DNA of 64,000 nt, taken from positions 1,345,608-1,409,607 of the forward strand of contig NZ_CP101620.1 in assembly GCF_024399475.1 (NCBI RefSeq), read 5' to 3'. The translations under genes and the position numbers were made by a program. Origin of the DNA: Allocoprobacillus halotolerans. Its GTDB lineage: Bacteria > Bacillota_I > Bacilli_A > Erysipelotrichales > Coprobacillaceae. The first letter of the stretch is position 1; each line of letters begins with the position of its first letter. The notes below the pieces were generated by a model, which was given only the letters and a program-made list of their open reading frames with translations, ran no database searches and was not told the DNA's origin. Positions 8,886-17,480 of this stretch are shown here, piece by piece.

Positions 8886-9605
8886 ATGAAATTAATTATA
8901 GAAGAAAATGAACAAAAGATGAGTGAAAGTTGCATGCATATTGTTTTAGGTGCAATGATGCAAGATAAACGTGTTAATATTTCATTAACATCAGGACGTT
9001 CTCCAAGAAAAATGTATGAAATGATGATTCCTTATGTGAAAGATCAAGATAAATTTAAGGATATTCAATATTATATTTTTGATGATGGTCCATGGAAAGG
9101 ACAGGAGCATGGACCTATTTGGGATGAAATGCATGAGTTGTTTTATACGCCAGCTCATATTCCAGATTCACAAATACATTGTGTTACTGAAGATAATTGG
9201 GAAACATATGATGAAGAAATCAGAAATGCAGGCTGTATAGACGTCATGGTTATTGGTTTAGGATGGGATGGACATTTTTGTAGTAATTGTCCACGCTGTA
9301 CACCAATGGATAGCTATACTTATAAAATTTTACGTGATGATCAAGTGAAGGTGAATCCAACATATCGTCCACGTGATAATATTCCTTATGTTTATACGAT
9401 GGGACCTAAAAGTTTGATGCGTGTTAAACATTTGGTTATGATTGTTAATGGAAAAGAAAAAGCAGAAATCTTGAAGCGTATGTTAGATAGTGAAATAAGT
9501 GATGAATTGCCTTCAACTGTCTTAAAATTACATCCAAATTTTACAATTATTGCTGATCAGGATGCAGCGTCATTGTTAAATCCTGAAGATTATAGAAGAT
9601 ATTAA
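8886..9605 (+). CDS. NagB/6-phosphogluconolactonase-like sugar-phosphate isomerase/deaminase
   Basis: The 239-residue protein belongs to the glucosamine-6-phosphate isomerase/6-phosphogluconolactonase family: SLTSGRSPRKMYEMM near the N-terminus, IFDDGPW, and VIGLGWDGHFCSNCP matching the GxGxDGH active-site loop. The family interconverts glucosamine-6-phosphate and fructose-6-phosphate or hydrolyses 6-phosphogluconolactone. Its position after a PTS EIIC suggests a role in catabolising the imported phospho-sugar. The usual motifs are somewhat diverged, so exact activity is not assigned. An AGAAAGGG ribosome site precedes the ATG. Confidence 0.8.
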   Translation: MKLIIEENEQKMSESCMHIVLGAMMQDKRVNISLTSGRSPRKMYEMMIPYVKDQDKFKDIQYYIFDDGPWKGQEHGPIWDEMHELFYTPAHIPDSQIHCVTEDNWETYDEEIRNAGCIDVMVIGLGWDGHFCSNCPRCTPMDSYTYKILRDDQVKVNPTYRPRDNIPYVYTMGPKSLMRVKHLVMIVNGKEKAEILKRMLDSEISDELPSTVLKLHPNFTIIADQDAASLLNPEDYRRY

Positions 9606-9612
9606 TAGAATA

Positions 9613-9671
9613 AGACAAACTATTAAATGTCAATAATTAATTTAAAAAAATGATTTTAATAGTGTTTGTCC
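9613..9671. repeat. Imperfect inverted repeat after the NagB-like gene
   Basis: GACAAACTATTAAA and TTTAATAGTGTTTGTC pair over about 14 bases with one bulged base, around a 25-base AT-rich loop. It may be part of the IS110 end or a weak terminator. The rest of 9606-9789 holds no gene. Confidence 0.4.
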
Positions 9672-9688
9672 TGATTTAGAGGAGCAAT
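9665..9688 (+). repeat. IS110-element subterminal inverted repeat, transposase 3' side
   Basis: The 24 bases here (containing CTGATTTAGAGGAGCAAT) match the reverse complement of 11234-11257 at 22 of 24 positions. The pair brackets the IS110 transposase gene closely. Confidence 0.65.
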
Positions 9689-9789
9689 CCGATGTTCTTT
9701 GATGTTTTTAGTGGATTTTTGGGTGCACTAAAAACAACTTCTCAAAACTCAGTGTTTGAAAGCTCTTACATTTTAGGTTTTCTTTGTTT

Positions 9790-11193
9790 TTAAGCTACTG
9801 ATTCCGTTGCTTCGTTCCTATAAACAAAGCGATGGATTTCACCATTGATATCAGAATACTGATAAATCTGTTTTCTGGTATTCTTTGGAAAATCTAAAGA
9901 TATTGAATTGAAGAACGTATTTCGGGTTTCTTCTGGTAATCGCATGATATTTTCATGCATGATTATAAAACTGCTTTCGTTTTTCATGATTGAATAGATA
10001 TATCTGGCAATGCGATTGGCAACTGCAATGACCGCTAATTTATGACGCTTTTTATTTCCGTTCTTCACTCTTTCAAATAAGTGTTTAAGAACAGGATTAT
10101 GTCGTCTGGCAAATTCGGCAATCATGTAAAGAGCGTGTCTCAGGTATTTTGAGCCTTTCTTGGAAATCTTGCCCATGATTTCCACAGACTTGCCAGAACG
10201 CTTGTTACGTGGTGATGAACCACTGTAAGAGACATAATGATCAGCATTTTTGAATCTGAAGATGTCTCCGGTTTCAGCGATGATAACAGCGGCAGTCAAA
10301 GGACCACAGCCAGTGATGGTCAACAGCAGACTGTAAACATTAAAAGTGGCAGCAAGCTTTCTGATATCTTTTTCAATCAGTTTCAATTGTGTACGAATAT
10401 GGATGATGCTTTCAACAGTGTTGGAAATAACATATCTCATATGATCGGATACATGTGGAACCAGTGTATCCTGAGCATAATTGAAAAGCTTATCAATCTT
10501 ATCCATACTGCAGCGATGTCTAGTTGCTTCGTAAACAAGATGAAACACTTCATTTTTGGAAGCATTTATGATATCATGCGAAGTAGGATATTGAGATAAG
10601 ACAGCCAGGAAAGCAGCTGATTTAGGTTCAAAAACATACTGAAGTTCAGGGAAATAACAATCACAAAGGGCAATGAGACGGTTAGTTTCCTGAGAATAGA
10701 GTTTTTTAATCTGATAGTGTCTGTGAACGAGAGCCTTAAGATCTTGATATCCGTTTTTGTTTTCAAAAACAGAATCTGAAACATATTTGACCTGATCATC
10801 AGTACCGATAATGGAACAGATGGTTTGAGCATCCAAAGGATCAGATTTAGATATATTATGGCTTTCTCTCCATTTATTAACGAAATCCGTATTAAGCTGA
10901 TGGATTTCTTCATCGCTATTACAGTTTTGTTTAATAAAGGTGTAGATATTAGTAGAATATATGCCAGTGACTTCCAAAGCAAAATAAGTGTGGAGACAGT
11001 ACTGATCACTGGAATACTTTCTAACAGTATTTAAAAACTCAACAACTTCAGATTTAATAAACTTAAAAGATAATTTTTTTCTAAGGAAATGAGGTTTGAC
11101 CGATCTTAATTCAGGGACAGCCAGAACAGCAGCATCAGCCTTGCCTTTAGAGACATCAATGCCAACATAAAGATTGTAATTGTAATTTTTCAT
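9790..11193 (-). CDS. IS110-family transposase (DEDD recombinase)
   Basis: The 467-residue protein begins with VGIDVSKGKADAAVL, the RuvC-like DEDD N-terminal domain, and has the C-terminal transposase_20 domain with LLTITGCGPLTAAVIIAETGDI and YSGSSPRNKRSGKS, which carries the catalytic serine region. Length and motifs are those of an intact IS110 recombinase. In this family, DNA targeting is guided by a bridge RNA encoded in the flanking non-coding DNA. An AAGAAGG ribosome site precedes the ATG. Confidence 0.92.
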   Translation of the reverse strand: MKNYNYNLYVGIDVSKGKADAAVLAVPELRSVKPHFLRKKLSFKFIKSEVVEFLNTVRKYSSDQYCLHTYFALEVTGIYSTNIYTFIKQNCNSDEEIHQLNTDFVNKWRESHNISKSDPLDAQTICSIIGTDDQVKYVSDSVFENKNGYQDLKALVHRHYQIKKLYSQETNRLIALCDCYFPELQYVFEPKSAAFLAVLSQYPTSHDIINASKNEVFHLVYEATRHRCSMDKIDKLFNYAQDTLVPHVSDHMRYVISNTVESIIHIRTQLKLIEKDIRKLAATFNVYSLLLTITGCGPLTAAVIIAETGDIFRFKNADHYVSYSGSSPRNKRSGKSVEIMGKISKKGSKYLRHALYMIAEFARRHNPVLKHLFERVKNGNKKRHKLAVIAVANRIARYIYSIMKNESSFIIMHENIMRLPEETRNTFFNSISLDFPKNTRKQIYQYSDINGEIHRFVYRNEATESVA

Positions 11194-11440
11194 AAAAAAT
11201 GACCTTCTTTCTAAAGTATGTAAATGGTTTTGAATTGCACCTCTAAATCAAGACAAACGCAACCTCGTAAATGCGGAGACAAGTGAGAATACACTGCTGC
11301 AACAAACTCATTCGGGTATAAAGTACGCCTTGAACAGAGGATTAAGTCTTTTAGAAGTGAACATAACAAGATGGCCGCAGGAGAAAAGAATAAAACCTTG
11401 ATTCAAAACGAAACTATTATCTTAAAAGAGAGTGTAGAAG
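11194..11440 (-). ncRNA. Candidate bridge-RNA region of the IS110 element
   Basis: This gene-free stretch lies directly 5' of the transposase, where IS110-group elements encode their bridge RNA. It is less AT-rich than its surroundings and includes short complementary segments. No full secondary structure or target/donor loops could be established by eye, and the 9606-9789 flank is an alternative site, so this is a position-based suggestion. Confidence 0.35.
11234..11257 (+). repeat. IS110-element subterminal inverted repeat, transposase 5' side
   Basis: Partner of the repeat at 9665-9688, matching as reverse complement at 22 of 24 positions; contains GCACCTCTAAATCAAGAC. Confidence 0.65.
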
Positions 11441-11447
11441 CAAGGAT

Positions 11448-11483
11448 TTTTTAAACAACTGAGATATCTCAGTTGTTTAAAAA
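11448..11483. promoter_or_regulatory. 36-bp perfect palindrome upstream of the GH4 gene
   Basis: An uninterrupted perfect palindrome is centred on AACTGAGATATCTCAGTT and extends through TTTTT/AAAAA arms. It lies 48 bases before the GH4 start. There is no T-tract on either side, so a terminator is less likely; a regulator operator or a preferred IS110 target are both possible. Confidence 0.6.
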
Positions 11484-11530
11484 GAGAAATCCTTAATTCA
11501 AACTTCTATACATATTATACGAGGAGAAAA

Positions 11531-12940
11531 ATGATGGAAAAGAAGCCTGTAAAAATTGTGACTATTGGTGGTGGAAGTAGTTATACACCTGAATTAATGG
11601 AAGGATTTATCAAAAGATATGATGAACTTCCAATCAAAGAAATCTGGTTAGTTGATATTGAAGATGGTAAAGAAAAATTAGAAATCGTTGGGACAATGGC
11701 TCAACGTATGTGGGATGCATCTCCTTATGATGTGAAAGTGCATTTGACTTTAGATCGCAGAGAAGCTTTAAAAGATGCTGACTTTGTCACAACACAATTT
11801 AGAGTTGGCTTATTAAATGCTCGTATTAAAGATGAAAGAATTCCATTGTCATATGGGATGTTAGGACAGGAAACCAATGGCGCTGGAGGAATGTTTAAAG
11901 CTTTAAGAACAATTCCGGTTATTCTTGATATTGTAAAAGATATGAAAGAATTATGTCCTGATGCATGGCTTGTTAATTTTACAAATCCAAGTGGAATGGT
12001 AACTGAAGCTGTCATGAGATATGGAAAATGGGATAAAGTCATTGGATTATGTAATGTACCAGTTGGAGCGATGATGAAAGAACCAAAAATGATTAATAAA
12101 TCATTAGATGACTTGACATATAAGTTTGCTGGATTGAATCATTTCCATTGGCATAAAATATTTGATAATGCAACAGGGCATGATATAACACAAAAAGTGA
12201 TTGATGCTATCTATGATCCAAATGTAGATGATGGCACACCAAAAAATATTTTCAATGTCAAATTTTTTAAAGAACAATTAGATCAAATGCAAATGATTCC
12301 ATGTGGATATCATAGATATTACTATCGTCAAGAAGAAATGTTAGCACATGCTTTAGAAGAATATAATGATCCACAGGTTGGAACAAGAGGACAACAAGTC
12401 AAACAAACAGAAGCAGAACTCTTTGAATTGTATAAAGATCCTCATTTAAATTATAAGCCAGAACAACTTGCAAAAAGAGGTGGAACACATTATAGTGACG
12501 CTGCATGTGAAACTATTGCATCTATTTATGCTAATAAAAATACGCATATTGTTGTATCTACAAAAAATAATGGAGCTATCCCAGATTTACCAACAGATTG
12601 TACAGTAGAAGTATCTGCATATATTGGCTCAATAGGAGCTAAGGCTATTGCTTTTGGAGAATTACATCCAGCTGAAAGAGGATGGCTACAATGCATGAAA
12701 AATATGGAATTGTGTGTAGAAGAAGCAGCAGTAACAGGTAATTATGATTTGTTACTTCAGGCATTTATTTTGAATCCACAAGTTGTATCAGGGACAACAG
12801 GAAAACGTATTATGGATGAATTATTGATTGCTCATAAAAAGTATTTACCACAATTTGCTGATAAGATTGCTCAGCTTGAAGCTGAAGGTGTAACAATCAA
12901 AGACGATATTGCTAGAGAATTAACTGAAAAAGGATTATAA
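11531..12940 (+). CDS. licH: 6-phospho-beta-glucosidase, glycoside hydrolase family 4
   Basis: The 469-residue protein has the GH4 NAD-binding start VKIVTIGGGSSYTPELMEGF, the NFTNPSGMVTEAV segment, the metal-binding Cys in GLCNVP and His in GLNHFHW. GH4 enzymes use NAD+ and Mn2+ with an oxidation-elimination mechanism to cleave 6-phospho-disaccharides in the cytoplasm. The sequence resembles LicH/CelF-type phospho-beta-glucosidases more than MalH, although the alpha alternative is not excluded. It follows the PTS genes, now separated by an IS110 copy, and has a GAGGAG ribosome site. A strong terminator follows. Confidence 0.85.
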   Translation: MMEKKPVKIVTIGGGSSYTPELMEGFIKRYDELPIKEIWLVDIEDGKEKLEIVGTMAQRMWDASPYDVKVHLTLDRREALKDADFVTTQFRVGLLNARIKDERIPLSYGMLGQETNGAGGMFKALRTIPVILDIVKDMKELCPDAWLVNFTNPSGMVTEAVMRYGKWDKVIGLCNVPVGAMMKEPKMINKSLDDLTYKFAGLNHFHWHKIFDNATGHDITQKVIDAIYDPNVDDGTPKNIFNVKFFKEQLDQMQMIPCGYHRYYYRQEEMLAHALEEYNDPQVGTRGQQVKQTEAELFELYKDPHLNYKPEQLAKRGGTHYSDAACETIASIYANKNTHIVVSTKNNGAIPDLPTDCTVEVSAYIGSIGAKAIAFGELHPAERGWLQCMKNMELCVEEAAVTGNYDLLLQAFILNPQVVSGTTGKRIMDELLIAHKKYLPQFADKIAQLEAEGVTIKDDIARELTEKGL

Positions 12941-12969
12941 AAAAGACCACTTAAGATGAATCTTCTTTA

Positions 12970-13006
12970 TTTGTCTATTCAAATAAAGAAGATTTTTTTC
13001 ATGAAG
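12970..13006 (+). terminator. Terminator after the GH4 gene
   Basis: AATCTTCTTTATTTG and CAAATAAAGAAGATT form a perfect 15-bp stem with a 6-base loop, followed by TTTTTTC on the plus strand. Confidence 0.85.
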
Positions 13007-13016
13007 TCGTCTTGTA

Positions 13017-13880
13017 TTATGTTCTATCATTACGTTCTTTAATCACTTTATTTTCAAAATGATGGATATAATTGATATTTTCTTCATAATCTTTCATAAA
13101 GAGAAGCATATAAATGTTATCTAATAGAAAGGTCATAGATATTTTAGATGCAAATGCACCTTGTTTAATCACATCATTTTCACCATGATTTAAAATGACT
13201 GCATATTTACAAAGTTTAATAAGAGAAGATTTCTCGTTTGAAGTAATCAAGATAACGGGAATATTAAGATTAATATTTTCAAAAGCCCAATTCTTGACTC
13301 TTGAACTTGATGCATTATTACTGATAATTAAAGCAATGGGATTTTTAGATGATTTGAAACGATGGACATTTTCAAATCCGATTTGAGTATTGCAATAGAT
13401 AGGGAGTCTTAGTTTTTGACATTTAAGAACAAAATCTTGTGCAATTAATAATGAAGAACCCACCCCATAGACAGTAATGGCATCTGAGCGGTAGAGGAGA
13501 TTGGCAATATTTTTGAGTTGATCAATATCTAAAGAATGGTACACATCAGCAATGATTTGATGATACATTTGATAGAATCTTTTTGGAATATCATTTTCAT
13601 GAATTTCTTGTTCAATAGGCATATTAATTTCAATACGTTTCTTACTAAGAACTAGGGAATTAAGTTCTGATGCAAACTTGATTTTAAAATCTGAATATCC
13701 CTTGACACCTAATTTTTTTGTCAATCTCACGATACAAGAAGTTGAAGTATAAGTGGCTTTTGCTAATTCATCAACACTTAAATTAATAACTTTTTCTGGA
13801 TTTTTTAAAATGAATTCAATAACAATCAGTTCATTATGCGTAAAGTTTTTATGATCTTTTAATTTATTAAATAATATCAT
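13017..13880 (-). CDS. MurR/RpiR-family transcriptional regulator
   Basis: The 287-residue protein has an N-terminal HTH_6 domain (YTSTSCIVRLTKKLGVKGYSDFKIKF near residues 45-75) and a C-terminal SIS sugar-phosphate-binding domain (AITVYGVGSSLLIAQDFV, LIISNNASSSRVKNWA). RpiR regulators sense sugar phosphates. It converges on the GH4 gene and probably controls that sugar locus; the 36-bp palindrome upstream of GH4 is a candidate operator, although this is inference. Intact, with a GAGGTAC ribosome site. Confidence 0.88.
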   Translation of the reverse strand: MILFNKLKDHKNFTHNELIVIEFILKNPEKVINLSVDELAKATYTSTSCIVRLTKKLGVKGYSDFKIKFASELNSLVLSKKRIEINMPIEQEIHENDIPKRFYQMYHQIIADVYHSLDIDQLKNIANLLYRSDAITVYGVGSSLLIAQDFVLKCQKLRLPIYCNTQIGFENVHRFKSSKNPIALIISNNASSSRVKNWAFENINLNIPVILITSNEKSSLIKLCKYAVILNHGENDVIKQGAFASKISMTFLLDNIYMLLFMKDYEENINYIHHFENKVIKERNDRT

Positions 13881-13906
13881 TTGTACCTCTATCAGTAATA
13901 GCTTTA

Positions 13907-14278
13907 TTACTTTTTATTCAATTTCCATTGAATAATACGATGCATCAATTTTTTAGAATTCTTCTTTTGTTTGTTATCAAATTCAATTTTATAAGATGTA
14001 AATAACGCATTGATTTTTCCAGTAGGATCTTCAATAATATAAAAACCAGAAAAAATTCCTTCTTTTTTTGAAATATCATGAGCATCAAAAGGAAGATAGT
14101 AATAATAGTCCTGGGTATCATCAATGATTTTTAAAAGATTATTATGGATTCCAACAACATAATAATTCTTACCGTCTGTTAAATCAACTTGCGTATCATC
14201 TCCTTTAAATTGCACAATACCCATATATTCAAGCATTTCTACATGATTTGTTTCTAAATTCAATCTTTCTACTAACAT
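13907..14278 (-). CDS. Hypothetical protein (123 aa)
   Basis: A soluble, mostly beta-rich 123-residue protein with a TTGGAGG ribosome site directly before the ATG, so it is likely expressed. It lies 26 bases upstream of the RpiR gene on the same strand and is probably cotranscribed with it. No signal peptide, membrane segment or known motif was recognised. The tyrosine-rich patch DDTQDYYYYLPFDAHD is its most distinctive segment. Confidence 0.65.
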   Translation of the reverse strand: MLVERLNLETNHVEMLEYMGIVQFKGDDTQVDLTDGKNYYVVGIHNNLLKIIDDTQDYYYYLPFDAHDISKKEGIFSGFYIIEDPTGKINALFTSYKIEFDNKQKKNSKKLMHRIIQWKLNKK

Positions 14279-14833
14279 ATTTATCCTCCAATCGTATTTT
14301 GAAAGCTATACTCATATAAATATTTTAGTCAAAAATGATGATAAATACAATGAAAAAATCTTCAATTAAAGGTCATTGATAAATGTTTGCTTATCAATGA
14401 TATGATAAGCAATAAAAAATGGTTTAAAGAATAGAAAAGGTACATCTAATCTTCGTGATTGGTATATCTTGTTTATGGTTTTCATAGATAAAATAATGGT
14501 AAACGTCAATCCTTAGGCATACTATCTTCAGAGTTTGTGATTATAATATAGATGTAGAAATGGGTATGAGAATCGTACATTTGATGTGATGGGATAGGTA
14601 TTATTTTTTTGTCTATTAAATCATGAAAAATCATCACACAGTCTATTGATTGGAGAAAGATGATTTATCATAAAATAACCTATGCGCAAGCAAAGAATAA
14701 TTAAAATGCTCATAATAGCTAATAAAGAAATCATGGATTGATAAGTTAACATATGCAAAAGATATATACATAAATTAAAAATCCTAATTTGCACCGTGTT
14801 GGTTTTCTTATTTGAAAAAGTACCATTTTATCA
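14279..14833. other. Gene-free, probably decayed DNA
   Basis: No convincing gene was found. On the minus strand one short frame starting near 14752 encodes about 44 residues with a hydrophobic stretch (MISLLAIMSILIILCLRIGY), and neighbouring frames carry other fragments, as in a decayed membrane-protein gene. No ribosome binding site was seen. Confidence 0.35.
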
Positions 14834-15841
14834 GGTTTTAGAAATAAATACATCTCTATATTTAAGTGTTTTGGGGTTGTTTATTGCTCTAATCAATAGC
14901 TTTTCAACTTTTTCCAGCTTGTTTGTTGGTGGATTCATTATGAATGAATATAGATTTAGATAATTTTGCAAATCATCTCTATCAAAACCACTATGTGCTT
15001 TTAGAAATCCTTGTAACATCCTGCATTGTTGATTTTTTTCGTTTAATGGATTGTCTTTGTCTTTTAATTTCTTGCATTCATTTGCATCATAACTTTCTTC
15101 GGGTAAAGCCAGTTCTTTAATTAATATTTTATGTGATTTTTCTTTATCGTGTACAAGATGTGATTTGGATGCAATATGATTTATAAACGCTACTTTTGTT
15201 TTCTTTTGAGATGTTTTTCCTACACCCTCAAGAAAGGCATAAACATTCGTTCTATCATACCCTATGGCAATGCAATATTGATTTCTTGACAGTTCACGTA
15301 ACTGCTTTCCATTTTTAGTTGCTTTTTTAAACTGACTACTGGATAATAAGTTTCATCTATCATGACTTTACCTTTTAAGATGATATCATCCTGATAATTT
15401 TCCAGTAACAGAAACAACTTTTTTAGCCAGTATTTGGTTGTCGTATTAGCATTTTTATTGGTTTTTGATGTCACATTCAGACTTTCATAACGGAATATAT
15501 CTAAGCAGAATTCTATCCATTCAGTTATAAATATTTTTCGGTTATCAAAAATCGTATTGGTAATGATAGTAAACGAATGCTTACAGCCATTGCAAAAATA
15601 TCGTTGAATTCCTGTTTTCGTATGTCCATGCTTGTGAATGTTGTGAGAATTACATAATCGACAGCAGTCAACAGAAAAAGAATTCAAAAGTGTTATTTCC
15701 TTTGAATTAGAGATATCAGGATGCTTATTATCATATTCCTGTTGATATCTTTTTTATAAATTCCTGCATAGGAGATAGTTTGTCTAGGTTATCCCAAGGT
15801 GTTTTTCTCCTGGAAGAATTACGTTTATATTTAGTTTTCAT
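14834..15841 (-). pseudogene. IS1595-family transposase, frameshifted
   Basis: Read across frames this is one protein of about 335 residues: an N-terminal zinc-ribbon (CRLCNSHNIHKHGHTKTGIQRYFCNGCK), a DDE segment MIDETYYPV, and a C-terminal part ending NYLNLYSFIMNPPTNK. Two frame breaks lie in runs of six T at 15323-15328 (seven needed) and 15750-15755 (five or eight needed). The start is the ATG at 15841. The breaks match the homopolymer errors seen elsewhere in the window, so the element may be intact. IS1595 transposases belong to the ISXO2-like DDE group. Confidence 0.75.
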
Positions 15842-15920
15842 GGTGGTGCTCCTCTCTGCTTAAGTGAGTAACTATACAGAGGACCACCACAGACACAAAT
15901 GCATAGTTACTCACTTAAGC
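15841..15920. repeat. Nested inverted repeats beside the IS1595 transposase
   Basis: GCTTAAGTGAGTAACTAT (15858-15875) is repeated exactly in inverse at 15903-15920. A second pair, TGGTGGT(GC)TCCTCT and AGAGGACCACCA, interleaves with it. These are probably the element end plus a target structure; the other end of the element was not identified. Confidence 0.55.
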
Positions 15921-16084
15921 ATACTTGTATTTGCTTAAATAAGCTATGCATATTGTATCATAAATGGATGAAAACAACGACACAGTGCAAAAAATATGAT
16001 CTTAAATTAAATAATATTAAAGGAATTATAATAAAGGAGTTCATGATAAATGATAGCCAGTATACCTTTCCTCTTTTATCCATC

Positions 16085-16590
16085 ATTTCATATAATAGAT
16101 GAAAGTTATAGATAAGAATAAGACACCAACAACACATAAGATCATTTGACGAGAAAAAATGAGTTTGTTCTTTGTTATTTGAAGTAATTCAATATGTTGA
16201 AAAGAGTTATTCACAGAAATATTCATAATGTGAAGTTAAGAAATGAATATTTTTAAATCATGGAAATTTTCACAAAAAAGTGTGTAAGCAACACAAGTTT
16301 TGTTTTGTATTTTGTGATAAGTCAGATGGTTGAAAACTTTTTGGAAGAATATCCAAAATATTGTGTGTATGGGTTTGATTAAGGATTGAAAGCAAAATTT
16401 CTTTGTCATTCATGAGTAAAGAAGAAAGATTGGCATAGGCTTGTTTGTTAAGGATATCTTGATAAAGAGAATTGGAATTTTGAAATTCATGAATAATTTT
16501 TGTCTTCAGACTGTGAATAGTAACGAAACGATTATAACAAAAGAAAATAGAGATGCTAATATTATCGTTTTTTAGGAAAAATTTGTTATA
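16085..16590 (-). pseudogene. Remnant of a minus-strand membrane protein gene
   Basis: Two adjacent open stretches in different frames read like pieces of one protein: one near 16270-16590 (LSSLLMNDKEILLSILNQTH) and one ending with a membrane segment near 16100-16230 (MILCVVGVLFLSITFIYYMK). Stops and frame changes separate them. No family was recognised. This could also be chance, because no ribosome site supports it. Confidence 0.25.
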
Positions 16591-16608
16591 ATGAAAAAGG
16601 TGATTATT

Positions 16609-17322
16609 ATGTTTACAAAAGAACAAATCAAACAATTTAATGCTATGGATATGAAGATTTATGAATATATTATTACCCATGAATTAGAATTTCCTTATAT
16701 GAGTATTCGCGAACTGGCTGATGGTGTTTCTACATCCACAGCATCTATTTTACGTTTTTGTAGAAAATTGGGTTATGATGGATTTAAAGAATTAAAATAT
16801 GTCTTTAAAAATGATTTAAGAGAGAAATCGTTGTTGAAAAAATATGACTTTGCTGAAATTATTCATTGTATAGAAAAATTGGATAGTCCTTTTTATCGTG
16901 AAAAGTTTACTGAGGCGACAATGATGATTGGTAATGCTGATATTCTTTTGTTTATTGGAATAGGAGATTCGGGGATTATGGCTGAGTATGGAGCAAGATG
17001 TTTTACAAACTATGGCAAGTTATCTGTGGCAGTGAAAGATCCGTATTCAAATATGGCTTTTTCCGGAGAAAAATGTGTTGTTATGGCGTTATCTGTATCA
17101 GGTGAAACAGTAGAAACTATTGAAATGTTAAAAGGATGTCGAAAAAGTGGTTGTCGTATTATTGGGATAAGTGCAACGGAAAATAATACATTATCGAGAT
17201 TAAGTGATTTAATGATTCCTTATTATATTAATAGAAAGCGTGTGAATGAAAGAGAATTAACTTCACAATTACCGGCTATGAGCATTATTGAAAAATTAGC
17301 TGGGATGACTATGGAGATGTAA
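16609..17322 (+). CDS. MurR/RpiR-family transcriptional regulator
   Basis: The 237-residue protein has an N-terminal HTH (VSTSTASILRFCRKLGYDGFKELKYVFK) and a C-terminal SIS domain (ILLFIGIGDSGIMAEYGARCF, VVMALSVSGETVETIEML). The ATG at 16609 is preferred because AAGGTGA lies six bases upstream; an earlier in-frame ATG at 16591 lacks this spacing. It sits immediately upstream of a PTS EIIC and GH1 gene and is the likely phospho-sugar-responsive regulator of that operon. Confidence 0.88.
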   Translation: MFTKEQIKQFNAMDMKIYEYIITHELEFPYMSIRELADGVSTSTASILRFCRKLGYDGFKELKYVFKNDLREKSLLKKYDFAEIIHCIEKLDSPFYREKFTEATMMIGNADILLFIGIGDSGIMAEYGARCFTNYGKLSVAVKDPYSNMAFSGEKCVVMALSVSGETVETIEMLKGCRKSGCRIIGISATENNTLSRLSDLMIPYYINRKRVNERELTSQLPAMSIIEKLAGMTMEM

Positions 17323-17480
17323 CAAATTGTTACAATAATGTTACTTTTTGTTAGAATTGAATGATTGTTATGAATGGGGAAACCCCTTTTTTGTTGAGTT
17401 GGCTTTGCTATAATGCAGACGTAGATAAGAAACCGGTTTCAAATTATCTGTCAAAACAACAGAATAAGGGAGGAAAAATT

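Larger units (their letters stand above)
9665..11440 (-). mobile_element. IS110-family insertion sequence (ends approximate)
   Basis: The element consists of a DEDD-type transposase gene, flanking 22/24 inverted repeats and non-coding DNA that is richer in GC than its surroundings (11194-11400). IS110 elements lack clear terminal repeats and target duplications, so the outer limits are estimates. It sits between the NagB-like gene and the GH4 gene of what looks like one sugar operon and probably separates their transcription. Confidence 0.7.

Noticed and set aside
15841-15920. CRISPR array or direct-repeat cluster
   Set aside because: Only inverted repeats are present, with no regular spacing or repeated spacers.
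16085-16680. Intact minus-strand gene overlapping the RpiR start
   Set aside because: Stops and frame changes and the lack of a ribosome site favour a remnant or chance; the RpiR gene on the plus strand is well supported.
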